Source of the DNA: an uncultured Clostridia bacterium
GTDB lineage: Bacteria > Bacillota > Clostridia > Lachnospirales > Anaerotignaceae
Direction: 5' to 3'
DNA length: 31,889 nucleotides
Assembly: GCA_910586765.1 (NCBI GenBank)
Contig: CAJUJJ010000030.1
Location: 1-31,889 of the forward strand
A program made the position numbers and the translations under genes. Below, in pieces: positions 8,079 through 15,805 of the stretch. Position 1 is the first letter of the stretch, and each line of letters opens with the position of its first letter. The notes under the pieces are model-generated. The model was not told where the DNA came from. It saw only the letters and a program-made list of their open reading frames with translations, and ran no database searches.

Positions 8079-9008
8079 ATGAATTTTTGTAAAAAAGTTA
8101 TAACATTGATTTCTATGGTAATAGTTGCTTTTGCTTTTTCATCTTGTGGCGATAAAGCAGTAACACCAGTACAAACAGCAACACCACAAGAAACCATTAC
8201 AAAAGTTTTAGAAAATTTAAAACAAGTAAAAAGTATGAAAAGTATAATTACAACACAATCAAATATGACAGCAGAAGGTTCCTCTTCTGAAGTTTCTACA
8301 CAAACAGAAGTTACCGCAGTATATAGTCCTTTAAATATGAAAATTGAAAGTAAAAGCAGTTTACCTTCCAGCAATGATATTGTAACATATGTTGACGAAG
8401 TAGACGGTATGGCTACCACATATATGGAATATGCAGGACAGTGGATGAAGCAGTCATTAGAGCCTGACATTGTATTAGAGTCTTTAAAAATGTATGATAC
8501 AAAACAGAATTTAGTATCATTTTTAGAGAATGCTGTAGATTGGCAGGAAACAGATGGAGATGATACACTTGGCGTATTTCAGGGGGTATTGCCAGCAGGT
8601 ATATTAGCAGAAGTTGTAGAAGATACAAAGGCATTACAAATGACAGGTATGGCAGGATTGACAGAAGAATATTACGAAGGCGTAAATGATACTACAATTA
8701 CTGTAACAATAAATAAACAAACACTATTGCCTAATAGTTGTACAGTTGATTTGTCAAATACATTAGAAACACTTATGAATAATGTCAGCAGTACATTTGG
8801 CGGCGGTACAGAAGGAAATGAACCTATTAAAACAATAGTAAATGAATACACATTGACAGTAGATTGTAATGATATTAACGAAACAAAAAAAGTAGAAATT
8901 CCAAAAGAAACATTGGACAATGCCATTGATTTTGAAAGACAAATTGAAAATGCTTCTATTTCAGAAATACCACAAGGAGAAAATGGAGAAGAATTAGCTG
9001 TGGAATAA
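8079..9008 (+). CDS. Secreted lipoprotein, DUF6612-like
   Basis: The first 24 residues are a signal peptide of lipoprotein type: a KK charge, a hydrophobic run, and the lipobox FSSC with Cys at about residue 23. The mature part (about 285 residues) begins with a Thr/Gln-rich linker and then a pattern of MTAEG, NMKIESKSS and YVDEVDGMATTYMEYAGQW. This resembles the LolA/LppX-like fold of DUF6612-type clostridial lipoproteins, which have no fixed function. AAGGAGGA precedes the ATG. It stands alone, ended by the hairpin at 9025. Lipid attachment is a confident prediction; the domain family is tentative. Confidence 0.72.
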   Translation: MNFCKKVITLISMVIVAFAFSSCGDKAVTPVQTATPQETITKVLENLKQVKSMKSIITTQSNMTAEGSSSEVSTQTEVTAVYSPLNMKIESKSSLPSSNDIVTYVDEVDGMATTYMEYAGQWMKQSLEPDIVLESLKMYDTKQNLVSFLENAVDWQETDGDDTLGVFQGVLPAGILAEVVEDTKALQMTGMAGLTEEYYEGVNDTTITVTINKQTLLPNSCTVDLSNTLETLMNNVSSTFGGGTEGNEPIKTIVNEYTLTVDCNDINETKKVEIPKETLDNAIDFERQIENASISEIPQGENGEELAVE

Positions 9009-9024
9009 ACAATTAAAAATAACA

Positions 9025-9058
9025 AAAGTTCGGTTTCTACAAATAGAAGTCGGGCTTT
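9025..9058 (+). terminator. Terminator after the lipoprotein gene
   Basis: Two 15-base arms (AAAGTTCGGTTTCTA and TAGAAGTCGGGCTTT) pair fully, with four G-U pairs and a CAAA loop, followed by a T run. Confidence 0.8.
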
Positions 9059-9062
9059 TTGC

Positions 9063-9091
9063 TTGTCAAAAAGAAATATAAATTGTAAAAT
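9063..9091 (+). promoter_or_regulatory. Sigma-A promoter for the ABC-F gene
   Basis: TTGTCA (9063-9068), 17 bases, TAAAAT (9086-9091), directly after the upstream terminator. Transcription would start about 10 bases before the start codon, so the leader is very short and leaves no room for the attenuator seen in antibiotic-resistance ABC-F genes. Confidence 0.6.
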
Positions 9092-9106
9092 AAAAAGGAG
9101 AATACT

Positions 9107-10726
9107 ATGATAAGTGCACAAGAAGTTACATTACAATATGGAGGAAGGGTACTTTTTAAAGATGTCAATGTAAATTTTACAAAAGGAAACTGTTATGGCT
9201 TAATTGGTGCAAATGGTACGGGAAAATCTACATTTTTAAAAGTATTATCTGGAGATATTGAGCCAAATAGTGGTTCTGTATTTGTGACACCAGGAGAAAG
9301 AATGGCTGTTTTAAAACAAGACCACTTTATGTTTGATGAATTTGAAGTAGTCAAAACGGTATTGTATGGACATAAAAGATTGTATGAAATTATGGAAGAA
9401 AAAGAAAAACTGTATGCGAAAGAAAATTTTAGTGATGAAGATGGTATTAAAGTTTCAGAATTAGAAGCAGAATTTGCAGAATTAGATGGTTGGACAGCAG
9501 AATCTGATGCAGAAATATTGTTGAATGGTTTAGGTATTACGAATGAATTACATTATGTCAAAATGAAAGAATTGACAGGTAATCAAAAAGTAAAAGTACT
9601 TTTAGCACAGGCATTATTTGGAAATCCTGATATATTGCTTTTGGACGAGCCTACAAACCACTTAGATATTGCTTCTATAAAATGGCTGGAAGATTTTTTG
9701 ATGAATTTTGAAAATACTGTTGTAGTAGTATCGCATGACAGACACTTTTTAAATAAAATTTGTACACATATTGCAGATATTGACTATGGTAAAATTACAA
9801 TGTATGTAGGTAACTATGACTTTTGGTATGGCTATACACAAATGACACAAAAACAATTAAAAGACCAAAACAAAAGAACAGAGCAAAAAATGAAAGAATT
9901 GCAGGAATTTATACAGAGATTTAGTGCAAATGCTTCTAAATCAAAACAAGCAACTTCTCGTAAAAAATTGCTGGACAATTTGCAAATGGATACTATAAAA
10001 CTATCTTCCAGACGTTATCCATTTGCTAGTTTTAAACAAGATAGAGAAGTTGGAAATGACTTGTTAGAAGTCAATGGAATTTCAAAAACGATTGATGGCA
10101 GAAAGGTGTTAAATAATGTGAGTTTTTTAATTTCACCAAATGACAAAGTAGCTTTTGTAGGAACAGATGAAATTGCTAGAACAACATTATTTCAAATATT
10201 AATGGGAGAATTAGAACCAGATGAAGGCAGTTTTAAGTGGGGGGTTACCACATCTACAGCATATTTTCCAAAAGATAATTCAAAATATTTTGATGAGTGT
10301 GAAGATACACTGATTGACTGGCTGCGTCCTTATGCCAAAGAAGGGGAACAGTATGATGCCGATATTAGGGGCTGGCTGGGCAGAATGTTGTTTTCAGGAG
10401 AAGAAGCACTTAAAAAAGCAAAAGTGCTTTCTGGGGGCGAAAAAGTGCGTTGTATGCTTTGTAAAATGATGATTTCTGGTGCGAATGTATTGGTATTAGA
10501 TGAACCTACAAACCATTTAGATTTGGAAGCAATTACAGCATTAAATGAAGGCTTAATTGACTATAAAGGCACATTACTTTTTGACTCTCACGACCATCAG
10601 TTTGTACACACTATAGCGAACAGAATAATAGAAATATTGCCTAATGGTATTATTGATAGAAGGGAAACATATGATGAGTATTTAGAAAATGAAGATGTCA
10701 ATGCTATGAGAGAAAAACTTAGTTAG
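9107..10726 (+). CDS. ABC-F family ATPase (YbiT/YkpA-like), ribosome-associated
   Basis: Two ABC domains in one 539-residue soluble protein with a charged linker between them (about residues 245-300) and no membrane part define ABC-F, which acts at the ribosomal E site. Domain 1 has Walker A GANGTGKST (about 35), signature LTGNQK (usually LSGGQ), Walker B ILLLDEPTNHLD and the switch VVSHDRHF. Domain 2 has a degenerate Walker A (VGTDEIARTTLF, with the lysine replaced by Arg), an intact signature LSGGEK, Walker B VLVLDEPTNHLD and an altered switch LFDSHDHQF. The WGVTTSTAYFPKDN block is typical of the YbiT/YkpA group. AAAGGAG precedes the ATG. A housekeeping translation factor is more likely than a resistance protein. 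Confidence 0.88.
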   Translation: MISAQEVTLQYGGRVLFKDVNVNFTKGNCYGLIGANGTGKSTFLKVLSGDIEPNSGSVFVTPGERMAVLKQDHFMFDEFEVVKTVLYGHKRLYEIMEEKEKLYAKENFSDEDGIKVSELEAEFAELDGWTAESDAEILLNGLGITNELHYVKMKELTGNQKVKVLLAQALFGNPDILLLDEPTNHLDIASIKWLEDFLMNFENTVVVVSHDRHFLNKICTHIADIDYGKITMYVGNYDFWYGYTQMTQKQLKDQNKRTEQKMKELQEFIQRFSANASKSKQATSRKKLLDNLQMDTIKLSSRRYPFASFKQDREVGNDLLEVNGISKTIDGRKVLNNVSFLISPNDKVAFVGTDEIARTTLFQILMGELEPDEGSFKWGVTTSTAYFPKDNSKYFDECEDTLIDWLRPYAKEGEQYDADIRGWLGRMLFSGEEALKKAKVLSGGEKVRCMLCKMMISGANVLVLDEPTNHLDLEAITALNEGLIDYKGTLLFDSHDHQFVHTIANRIIEILPNGIIDRRETYDEYLENEDVNAMREKLS

Positions 10727-10791
10727 TGTTGTGGCATACTAATTTTTTATAATACTTTTCAACGAAATATAAATATAAAGGAGCAATGTGT

Positions 10792-11367
10792 ATGGAAACA
10801 AGAGATGCGATTTATGGAAGAAGAAGTGTAAGAAAATATACTGATGAACCAGTATCTGATGAGGATTTGATGGAGGTCATAAATGCAGGGCTTATGGCAC
10901 CATCAGGAATTAATTTACAGCCTTGGTATTTTGTAGTAGTAAAAAGTGAGGAAAAATTAAAAGAATTAGCACAAATTACAGGACAGGTATTTGGAAAATT
11001 TAAACCTGTTTTAGATAATCGCTTTTCAAAAAATCCTGAAGCCATAGAAGAAACAAAAGAATTTTTAAATAGTATGGGCGGTGCAAAAGTTTGTATATTG
11101 GTATTTCTTTTAAAAGATAATTATGAAGATTTTACCACAGTGGTAGAAGGCACTTCTGCTGCAATACAAAATATGTGTCTTATGGCTTATGATAAAGGTT
11201 TAGCAACTTGTTGGCTGACAGCAGCATTAAGAGTAGGTATAGGAGAAGAACTTCGTCAAAAATTTGCACCAGATAAAGGACAGTATTTGGCAATGATTAC
11301 ATTAGGACACCCTGCAATTTCCCCCAAAATGCCACCAAGACGAGAAGGAAGATATACTATTATATAA
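10792..11367 (+). CDS. Nitroreductase family protein (FMN-dependent)
   Basis: This 191-residue protein has the nitroreductase pattern: N-terminal RRSVRKYTDEPV (FMN phosphate contacts), GLMAPSGINLQPWYFVVV (about 38-55), GTSAAIQNMCLMAYDKGLATCWLTAA (about 123-148) and C-terminal LGHPAISPKMPPRREG. Such proteins reduce nitro compounds, quinones or other small electron acceptors with NAD(P)H. I chose the ATG at 10792 because AAGGAG (10778-10783) is eight bases from it but only two from the in-frame ATG at 10786. It is followed at once by a terminator, so it appears to end its transcript. Confidence 0.88.
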   Translation: METRDAIYGRRSVRKYTDEPVSDEDLMEVINAGLMAPSGINLQPWYFVVVKSEEKLKELAQITGQVFGKFKPVLDNRFSKNPEAIEETKEFLNSMGGAKVCILVFLLKDNYEDFTTVVEGTSAAIQNMCLMAYDKGLATCWLTAALRVGIGEELRQKFAPDKGQYLAMITLGHPAISPKMPPRREGRYTII

Positions 11368-11383
11368 TTAAGCATAATAAAAA

Positions 11384-11411
11384 AGACATTGCAAAGTTTT
11401 TTGCAATGTCT
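11384..11411 (+). terminator. Terminator hairpin after nitroreductase (repeat copy 1)
   Basis: Perfect 12-bp stem AGACATTGCAAA/TTTGCAATGTCT with a 4-base loop. The same 28 bases recur at 11623-11650 with two changes. Confidence 0.7.
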
Positions 11412-11624
11412 CAGCGTGTCGATAAAATCGACACGCTGAAGTCGAAAACAGGTTTTCGACTTGTTAAAGCAGAGGAATAAACATCTTGTTCCATCGGCTT
11501 AAAAGCCTTGAAACTCGCTGTTTTCCTCAGGTGGGCAAAGCCCCCCTTGCGGATTAGAATGGGGAGTTGCACTCCCCAAGCCCCTTGCTTTTTAAAGCCA
11601 AAATAAGTTTTTTGACAGACTGAG
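11411..11624. repeat. GC-rich palindromic element with imperfect terminal inverted repeats (REP/MITE-like)
   Basis: About 210 bases are visibly richer in G+C than their surroundings and contain no gene. They hold several hairpins: a perfect 13-bp stem with a 3-base loop (411-423 with 427-439 of this kilobase block), an 11-bp stem AAGTCGAAAAC/GTTTTCGACTT, and GGGGAGT/ACTCCCC. The left end CTCAGCGTGTCGATAAAA and the inverted right end CTCAGTCTGTCAAAAAAC agree at most positions, like terminal inverted repeats. The element lies exactly between two copies of one terminator hairpin. It could be a mobile non-autonomous element, a REP-like sequence or a structured RNA; none is proven. Confidence 0.6.
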
Positions 11625-11654
11625 GCATTGCAAAGTTTTTTGTAATGTCTTTTT
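11623..11654. terminator. Terminator hairpin (repeat copy 2)
   Basis: AGGCATTGCAAA pairs with TTTGTAATGTCT over 12 bases with G-U pairs, followed by TTTT. It duplicates the hairpin at 11384-11411 on the far side of the GC-rich element and lies just after the end of the minus-strand gene at 11670. Confidence 0.65.
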
Positions 11655-11669
11655 CAAAATATAGTAAAT

Positions 11670-11909
11670 TTAAAAACATTCTTTTAACATTTGTACAGCA
11701 TATCGAAATCCTTTTATGAAACTTTGCTTTTGCATAATATATTGTGTATCTGATATTAAATCACACAAGGTTACAATATTTGTTTCATCTAAGGAAGTTT
11801 GATTATGTAGCATTGTGTCAATTTTAACCATTGTTTCGTGTAATTCTTTATAAGTTGTAGAGCTTTTGTTTTCATCTGACAAATTATCATATAAATGTTC
11901 TAATATCAT
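11670..11909 (-). CDS. Small helical protein, DUF6809-like, partner of the RHH gene
   Basis: This 79-residue, probably all-helical protein starts MILEHLYDN and ends FIKGFRYAVQMLKE. That overall pattern (an opening LxxLYxG-like motif and a closing FxxGFRxGxxL helix) recalls the DUF6809 family of short clostridial proteins with no known function. The start at 11909 is set by a GGGGGGT box six bases upstream; an ATG five codons earlier overlaps that box. It follows the RHH gene at 11967-12149 on the same strand after a 57-base gap. A decayed copy in the same relation to a second RHH gene lies at 12290-12518, so the two genes travel as a pair. Confidence 0.6.
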   Translation of the reverse strand: MILEHLYDNLSDENKSSTTYKELHETMVKIDTMLHNQTSLDETNIVTLCDLISDTQYIMQKQSFIKGFRYAVQMLKECF

Positions 11910-11966
11910 AAAAAGACCCCCCATATTATAAATTATATTTTAAAAAAGTTACAAAATATTATAATT

Positions 11967-12149
11967 TTATTCTTTTTTCACTACTTCATTGTAAACTGTT
12001 TCCACACCTTTTTCTATGACTTCTGTTCTAGAAATGTGGAGTGAATTGGCACATTCTTTTAATTGATATGCTGTTTTTTCGTTAATTCTTAATTGTAAAC
12101 TAATATTTTTAGGTGTTTGTCCTTTTAGTGGTCTGCCTACTTTAGGCAC
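11967..12149 (-). CDS. Small ribbon-helix-helix DNA-binding protein, copy 1
   Basis: This 60-residue protein opens with MPKVGRPLKG, a basic arm with a GRP motif, then a strand-helix-helix pattern (ISLQLRINEKTAYQLKECANSLHISRTEVIEKGVETVYNEV) of the CopG/Arc RHH type. It begins with GTG, supported by GAGAGGTGAT just upstream. A strong promoter lies at 12180-12208, and a 6-bp inverted repeat sits between its -10 box and the gene, a good place for self-repression. It may act as the antitoxin-like or regulatory half of a pair with the gene at 11670, but no toxin feature is visible there. Confidence 0.72.
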   Translation of the reverse strand: MPKVGRPLKGQTPKNISLQLRINEKTAYQLKECANSLHISRTEVIEKGVETVYNEVVKKE

Positions 12150-12164
12150 TAGCTATCACCTCTC

Positions 12165-12180
12165 TTTTGCAATGGCAAAA
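12165..12180 (-). promoter_or_regulatory. Candidate operator for the RHH protein
   Basis: The dyad TTTTGC-CATT-GCAAAA (6-bp arms, 4-base centre) abuts the -10 box of the RHH promoter, where a bound dimer would block RNA polymerase. It is short, so chance cannot be excluded. Confidence 0.4.
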
Positions 12181-12208
12181 TTATAATATATTTTTGTAAA
12201 AAAGTCAA
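12180..12208 (-). promoter_or_regulatory. Sigma-A promoter for RHH copy 1
   Basis: On the minus strand: TTGACT (12208-12203), 17 bases, TATAAT (12185-12180). This is one of the best promoter matches in the window. Confidence 0.7.
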
Positions 12209-12227
12209 TTGATTTTTCACGATTTAT

Positions 12228-12287
12228 AAAAAATATACCTCTATATTATCACAATATATCAGATTATGAAATAGAGGTATATTTTTT
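12228..12287 (-). terminator. Terminator after the decayed partner gene
   Basis: Perfect 17-bp arms (12228-12244 with 12271-12287) end in T runs on both strands. It closes the transcript of RHH copy 2 and the pseudogene and separates it from the promoter of copy 1. Confidence 0.7.
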
Positions 12288-12289
12288 AT

Positions 12290-12518
12290 TTAAAGATATT
12301 CTTTTAGCATTTGTACAGCATATTGAACCCCTTTTATAAAACTTTTCTATTGTATAATAGATTGTGTTTGTGTGATATTATCTAATGTAATATAATATCA
12401 TTATAATATCTGTTTCATCTAATGAAGATTTTTGATACAATATTTGATTTATTTTTGGACTTCATTACAATTTGAAATCTCTTTTTTATTTTTAATTATA
12501 TATTTGTTCTAATATTAT
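12290..12518 (-). pseudogene. Decayed copy of the DUF6809-like partner gene
   Basis: The whole stretch aligns with the intact gene at 11670-11909: CTTTTAGCATTTGTACAGC and GTTTCATCTAATGAAG near one end, and TTGTTCTAATATTATAAAAA at the start, with a shared ribosome box (GGAGG). The start codon position reads ATA rather than ATG, and insertions and deletions in the middle destroy the frame. It lies downstream of RHH copy 2 exactly as the intact gene lies downstream of copy 1. The partner gene is therefore dispensable in one of the two copies. Confidence 0.8.
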
Positions 12519-12628
12519 AAAAAAACCTCCATTTAGCGAAATTTGAGTTTGCCAAAATAGAGGTACTGTGTTATAATACTTGTATCAATTTATTTTAATG
12601 TTAGGAGTTTGTTTGCTTGGTTGTGAGG

Positions 12629-12811
12629 CTAGAAACAAACTCCTTTATTTATTTTTTCATAGACCATATTGATACCCTGTGTGACAACTTCGTACTGCGT
12701 TGTGTTTAACTTTTCACAACAATACAATAGTTTTTCTCTATCGTCTTTTGTAGCACGTATTCTAATTATTCTGTCTTTAGGGTTTGTTGTGGGTCTACCC
12801 ATTTTAGCCAC
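12629..12811 (-). CDS. Small ribbon-helix-helix DNA-binding protein, copy 2
   Basis: This 60-residue protein (MAKMGRPTTNPKDRIIRIRATKDDREKLLYCC...) has the same GRP arm and RHH layout as the gene at 11967 but has diverged well. It starts at a GTG preceded by GAGGTGAT. Its last codons overlap one arm of an inverted repeat (about 12603-12643, GGAGTTTGTTT/AAACAAACTCC). Its former partner gene downstream is a pseudogene. A promoter (TTGATT, 17 bases, TATTAT) lies upstream. It may still act alone as a repressor. Confidence 0.7.
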   Translation of the reverse strand: MAKMGRPTTNPKDRIIRIRATKDDREKLLYCCEKLNTTQYEVVTQGINMVYEKINKGVCF

Positions 12812-12839
12812 ACCATCACCTCACTTTCTAATGTTTATT

Positions 12840-12868
12840 ATAATATCACATGTTTACACAAAAATCAA
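12840..12868 (-). promoter_or_regulatory. Candidate promoter for RHH copy 2
   Basis: On the minus strand: TTGATT (12868-12863), 17 bases, TATTAT (12845-12840). Confidence 0.5.
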
Positions 12869-12882
12869 CATATTTTTCCAAA

Positions 12883-12918
12883 AAATAACGCACCTACTAT
12901 TTTGCAAGTGCGTTATTT
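12883..12918 (-). terminator. Terminator of glnS
   Basis: Perfect 11-bp stem AAATAACGCAC/GTGCGTTATTT with a T run on the minus strand, four bases after the glnS stop codon. Confidence 0.85.
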
Positions 12919-12921
12919 ATA

Positions 12922-14592
12922 TTATTTTAATTTAAAAGAACTTTTCAATGACACAATACGATTAAATACAATATGGTCTTTTGTAGTATCTTTTGTATCT
13001 ACACAGAAATAACCATTTCTCATAAATTGATATTTATCTCCTGCTTTTGCTTCAGTAATAGAAGGTTCTACATAGCAATTTTCTATGACTTCTAGTGAAT
13101 TAGGGTTCATAATCATTTCGCTATCTTCACTGTCTGGATTATCCAACATCATATAATCATACAATCTTGCTGTTGTTGTGATACAATGGTCAGCACTTAC
13201 CCAATGTAATGTACCTTTTACTTTTCTAGCAGTGAAGCCGCTGCCACTTTTTGTTTCTGGGTCATAAGTACAATGTACTTCTGTAATATTACCATTTTCA
13301 TCTTTTATCACATCAGTACAAGTTACAAAATAAGCCCCTTTCAAACGTACTTCTTTTCCCGGTGCTAATCTGAAAAACTTTTTAACAGGTTCTTCCATAA
13401 AGTCTTCTTGTTCAATATAAAGTGTTTTGGTAAAAGGAACTTGCCTTGTACCAAGTGCTTCATTTTCTGGATTGTTTTCTATATCCATTAATTCAATTTG
13501 TCCTTCTGGATAATTTGTAATAACCAATTTTAATGGGTGAAGTATTGCCATAACAACTTTTGCTTTTGCTTTTAAATCATCTCTAATGCAATATTCTAAT
13601 AAACCACTATCTACAACACTATTTGCTTTTGAAACGCCTATTCTTTCACAAAAATCTCTTATGGATTCTGGAGTAAATCCTCTACGGCGTAAACCAGATA
13701 TGGTTGGCATACGAGGGTCGTCCCAACCATCAACAAGCCCTTCTTCTACCAATGCTCTCAATTTTCTTTTGCTCATAACAGTATTTGTTAATCCTAGTCT
13801 AGCAAATTCAATTTGTCTAGGAGGATTTACAGTATATCCAGCTTCTTTTACTACCCAGTCATAAAGAGGTCTATGGTCTTCAAATTCCATAGTGCATATA
13901 GAATGTGTAATACCTTCAATAGCGTCTTCTAATGGGTGAGCAAAGTCATACATAGGGTAGATACACCATTCATCTCCTGTAGTATGATGTGTTGCATGAG
14001 CAATTCTGTATAATACAGGGTCTCTCATATTGATGTTAGGAGAAGCCATATCAATTTTTGCTCTCAATGTTTTCGCACCGTCTGGAAATTCTCCTGCTCT
14101 CATTCTTTGAAATAAATCTAAATTTTCCTCTACACTTCTATTGCGGTAAGGACTTTCTTTTCCAGGTGAGTTTAATGTACCTCTATATTCTCTAATTTCT
14201 TCTGCATTCAAATCACATACAAAAGCCTTACCTTCTTTAATCAATTTTAATGCAACTTCATAATATTTTTCAAAATAGCTGGAAGCAAAATATAATCTGT
14301 CTTCCCAATCAAAACCTAGCCATTTTACATCTTGTTTGATGGAGTCAATATATTCTGTATCTTCTTTGGTAGGGTTTGTATCATCAAAACGCAAATTGCA
14401 TTTTCCACCATAAAGTTGTGCTAAACCAAAATTTAAACAAATGGATTTTGCGTGACCAATGTGAAGATAACCATTCGGTTCAGGTGGAAAACGTGTGTGT
14501 ATTTTATTTAGTTTTCCTTCTAAATCTTCTTGAATATAATTATGTATAAAATTTCCTGTGCTGCTTAGTCCGTTTTCTTTTTTTTCTTCCAT
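12922..14592 (-). CDS. glnS: Glutaminyl-tRNA synthetase
   Basis: This class I synthetase charges tRNA-Gln directly. The 556-residue length is normal. The HIGH motif is in PPEPNGYLHIGHAKSI (about 37-52) and the KMSKS-type loop is VMSKRKL (about 273). The DDTNPTKE and GLRRRGFTPESIRDF blocks are characteristic of GlnRS/GluRS, and the C-terminal half is the beta-barrel anticodon-binding region of GlnRS (RQVPFTKTLYIEQEDF, HWVSADH). GGGAGG precedes the ATG. No T-box leader is visible in the short upstream region. Many Firmicutes use GatCAB instead, and glnS in Clostridia is thought to be acquired; that is background knowledge. Confidence 0.95.
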   Translation of the reverse strand: MEEKKENGLSSTGNFIHNYIQEDLEGKLNKIHTRFPPEPNGYLHIGHAKSICLNFGLAQLYGGKCNLRFDDTNPTKEDTEYIDSIKQDVKWLGFDWEDRLYFASSYFEKYYEVALKLIKEGKAFVCDLNAEEIREYRGTLNSPGKESPYRNRSVEENLDLFQRMRAGEFPDGAKTLRAKIDMASPNINMRDPVLYRIAHATHHTTGDEWCIYPMYDFAHPLEDAIEGITHSICTMEFEDHRPLYDWVVKEAGYTVNPPRQIEFARLGLTNTVMSKRKLRALVEEGLVDGWDDPRMPTISGLRRRGFTPESIRDFCERIGVSKANSVVDSGLLEYCIRDDLKAKAKVVMAILHPLKLVITNYPEGQIELMDIENNPENEALGTRQVPFTKTLYIEQEDFMEEPVKKFFRLAPGKEVRLKGAYFVTCTDVIKDENGNITEVHCTYDPETKSGSGFTARKVKGTLHWVSADHCITTTARLYDYMMLDNPDSEDSEMIMNPNSLEVIENCYVEPSITEAKAGDKYQFMRNGYFCVDTKDTTKDHIVFNRIVSLKSSFKLK

Positions 14593-14681
14593 AAAAAATT
14601 ACCTCCCGTGTTTTTATCAATTAAATGTGTTATGATTATCATACCCATTTATTTCCATTTTAAACACAATTTTTATATTTT

Positions 14682-14710
14682 ATTATAATATAGCATTTTG
14701 CATAAAACAA
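14682..14710 (-). promoter_or_regulatory. Candidate promoter for glnS
   Basis: On the minus strand: TTGTTT (14710-14705), 17 bases, TATAAT (14687-14682). Confidence 0.4.
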
Positions 14711-14713
14711 TAC

Positions 14714-15766
14714 TCAATGTCTATATTTGTTGAAAAATAGTGTATTTTCTGTCAGCCAATTTCTAAAATGTTCATCTACAATTTTTACACCGCTGTCATT
14801 TAAGTGAGCATCATCTCTAAAATTTTCATTGGTAAGCATAGGAGTTTGCTGATTGACAATATTGTAGTCAATGTAATTTGCACCAACTTGTTTTGCTAAT
14901 GCTGCTAATTTATTGTGAATATCATTATAATTTTTGATATAATCCATAGAAACTAATGCAATAGGTGCTGTGACTAAAACCAATTCGCTCCCTTTTTGTT
15001 TGCATAACTCTGCAATTTTTTTAACATAACCTGATTGTGTGTCGTCCATTTGCCAATATTTCCCGTCTAAGCCTTTAAACTGATTTGTTTGGTCATATTC
15101 TCCTGGCAACATACCCATATTACAATATACATAGCCTTTTGAGCGATAATATTCTTCCCCTTTTTGATATTCTATTTTTTTCTTTTGTAAACCATATTTT
15201 TGTTCTATGTTTTTGGTCATTTCATTTGCTTCATAAGCAAAAAAGTCTTGTTGAAATCTCATAGGCAGCAAATAATATTTTATTTTTTCTGATAAAGGAA
15301 ATACATTTTTGATATAATCTTTTTTTAATGCTTCATTTTGAAGCACTTCAAAAAAAGAGTTTGCTTGTTTCATTTCAAATGTATCATCTAAAACGTCCCA
15401 ATAAATTTCTAATACTACTACATCGGGCGTTTGTGTATTGTAAACTTCTTGCAGTTCGTAATAGCTTGTGTCTAAATGCTGCAAAGGTGTACCCATTTGA
15501 TAACTAGATATATTAAAATAACTGTCAAAATTTTCGGGGTCAAATGTACAATAGGAGTGAGAAGAACCTATAAATACCATATTTAAACTATTTTGAGGCA
15601 AAGCATAAAAATCTTCAAAACGTTTTTGTGTAAAAGCATTTATAATGTTGTGACTTGCTGCTTTTTGATATAAAAAACCTACTTGCTGAAATAATATTAT
15701 CACACAAAAAGTATAAATCAATATGCCTGTGAAAAATCTTAAATTGGAAATAGCTTTTTTTTTCAT
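14714..15766 (-). CDS. SGNH/DltD-like extracytoplasmic protein, likely acyl transfer partner of the MBOAT
   Basis: This protein of about 350 residues has one N-terminal membrane segment (about 8-30) and then an outside domain with SGNH features: GSSHSYCTF (block I, candidate nucleophile Ser at about 68), a VVVLEIYWD strand, and C-terminal DDAHLNDSG with the Asp-x-x-His pair. That matches DltD/AlgJ-type proteins, which work with MBOAT membrane proteins to put acetyl or D-alanyl groups on surface polymers. The ATG at 15766 lies eight bases after AAAGGAG; a TTG two codons earlier is too close to that box. It follows the MBOAT gene after 39 bases. The acyl group and acceptor are unknown, and no dltA or dltC is visible. 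Confidence 0.75.
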   Translation of the reverse strand: MKKKAISNLRFFTGILIYTFCVIILFQQVGFLYQKAASHNIINAFTQKRFEDFYALPQNSLNMVFIGSSHSYCTFDPENFDSYFNISSYQMGTPLQHLDTSYYELQEVYNTQTPDVVVLEIYWDVLDDTFEMKQANSFFEVLQNEALKKDYIKNVFPLSEKIKYYLLPMRFQQDFFAYEANEMTKNIEQKYGLQKKKIEYQKGEEYYRSKGYVYCNMGMLPGEYDQTNQFKGLDGKYWQMDDTQSGYVKKIAELCKQKGSELVLVTAPIALVSMDYIKNYNDIHNKLAALAKQVGANYIDYNIVNQQTPMLTNENFRDDAHLNDSGVKIVDEHFRNWLTENTLFFNKYRH

Positions 15767-15805
15767 AAACAAACTCCTTTGTTAATCAGAACATTTTTGA
15801 TACTA

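Noticed and set aside
9063..9106. Ribosome-mediated attenuator ahead of the ABC-F gene, as for antibiotic-resistance ABC-F proteins
   Set aside because: The predicted leader is only about 10 bases, with no upstream peptide or alternative hairpins.
8048..9121. Minus-strand open frames up to 149 codons over the lipoprotein gene
   Set aside because: The plus strand carries a signal peptide, lipobox, ribosome site and terminator; the minus frames have no start signal and no recognisable domain.
11384..11654. CRISPR array, because of repeated hairpins
   Set aside because: Only one repeat pair exists, about 240 bases apart, with no regular spacers and no cas genes.
12669..12935. 88-codon plus-strand frame across the RHH gene region
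   Set aside because: It runs opposite to RHH copy 2 and through its promoter and the glnS terminator, without a ribosome site.
14593..14713. T-box leader upstream of glnS
   Set aside because: The region is short and AT-rich, with no T-box core sequence and no specifier or antiterminator structure visible.
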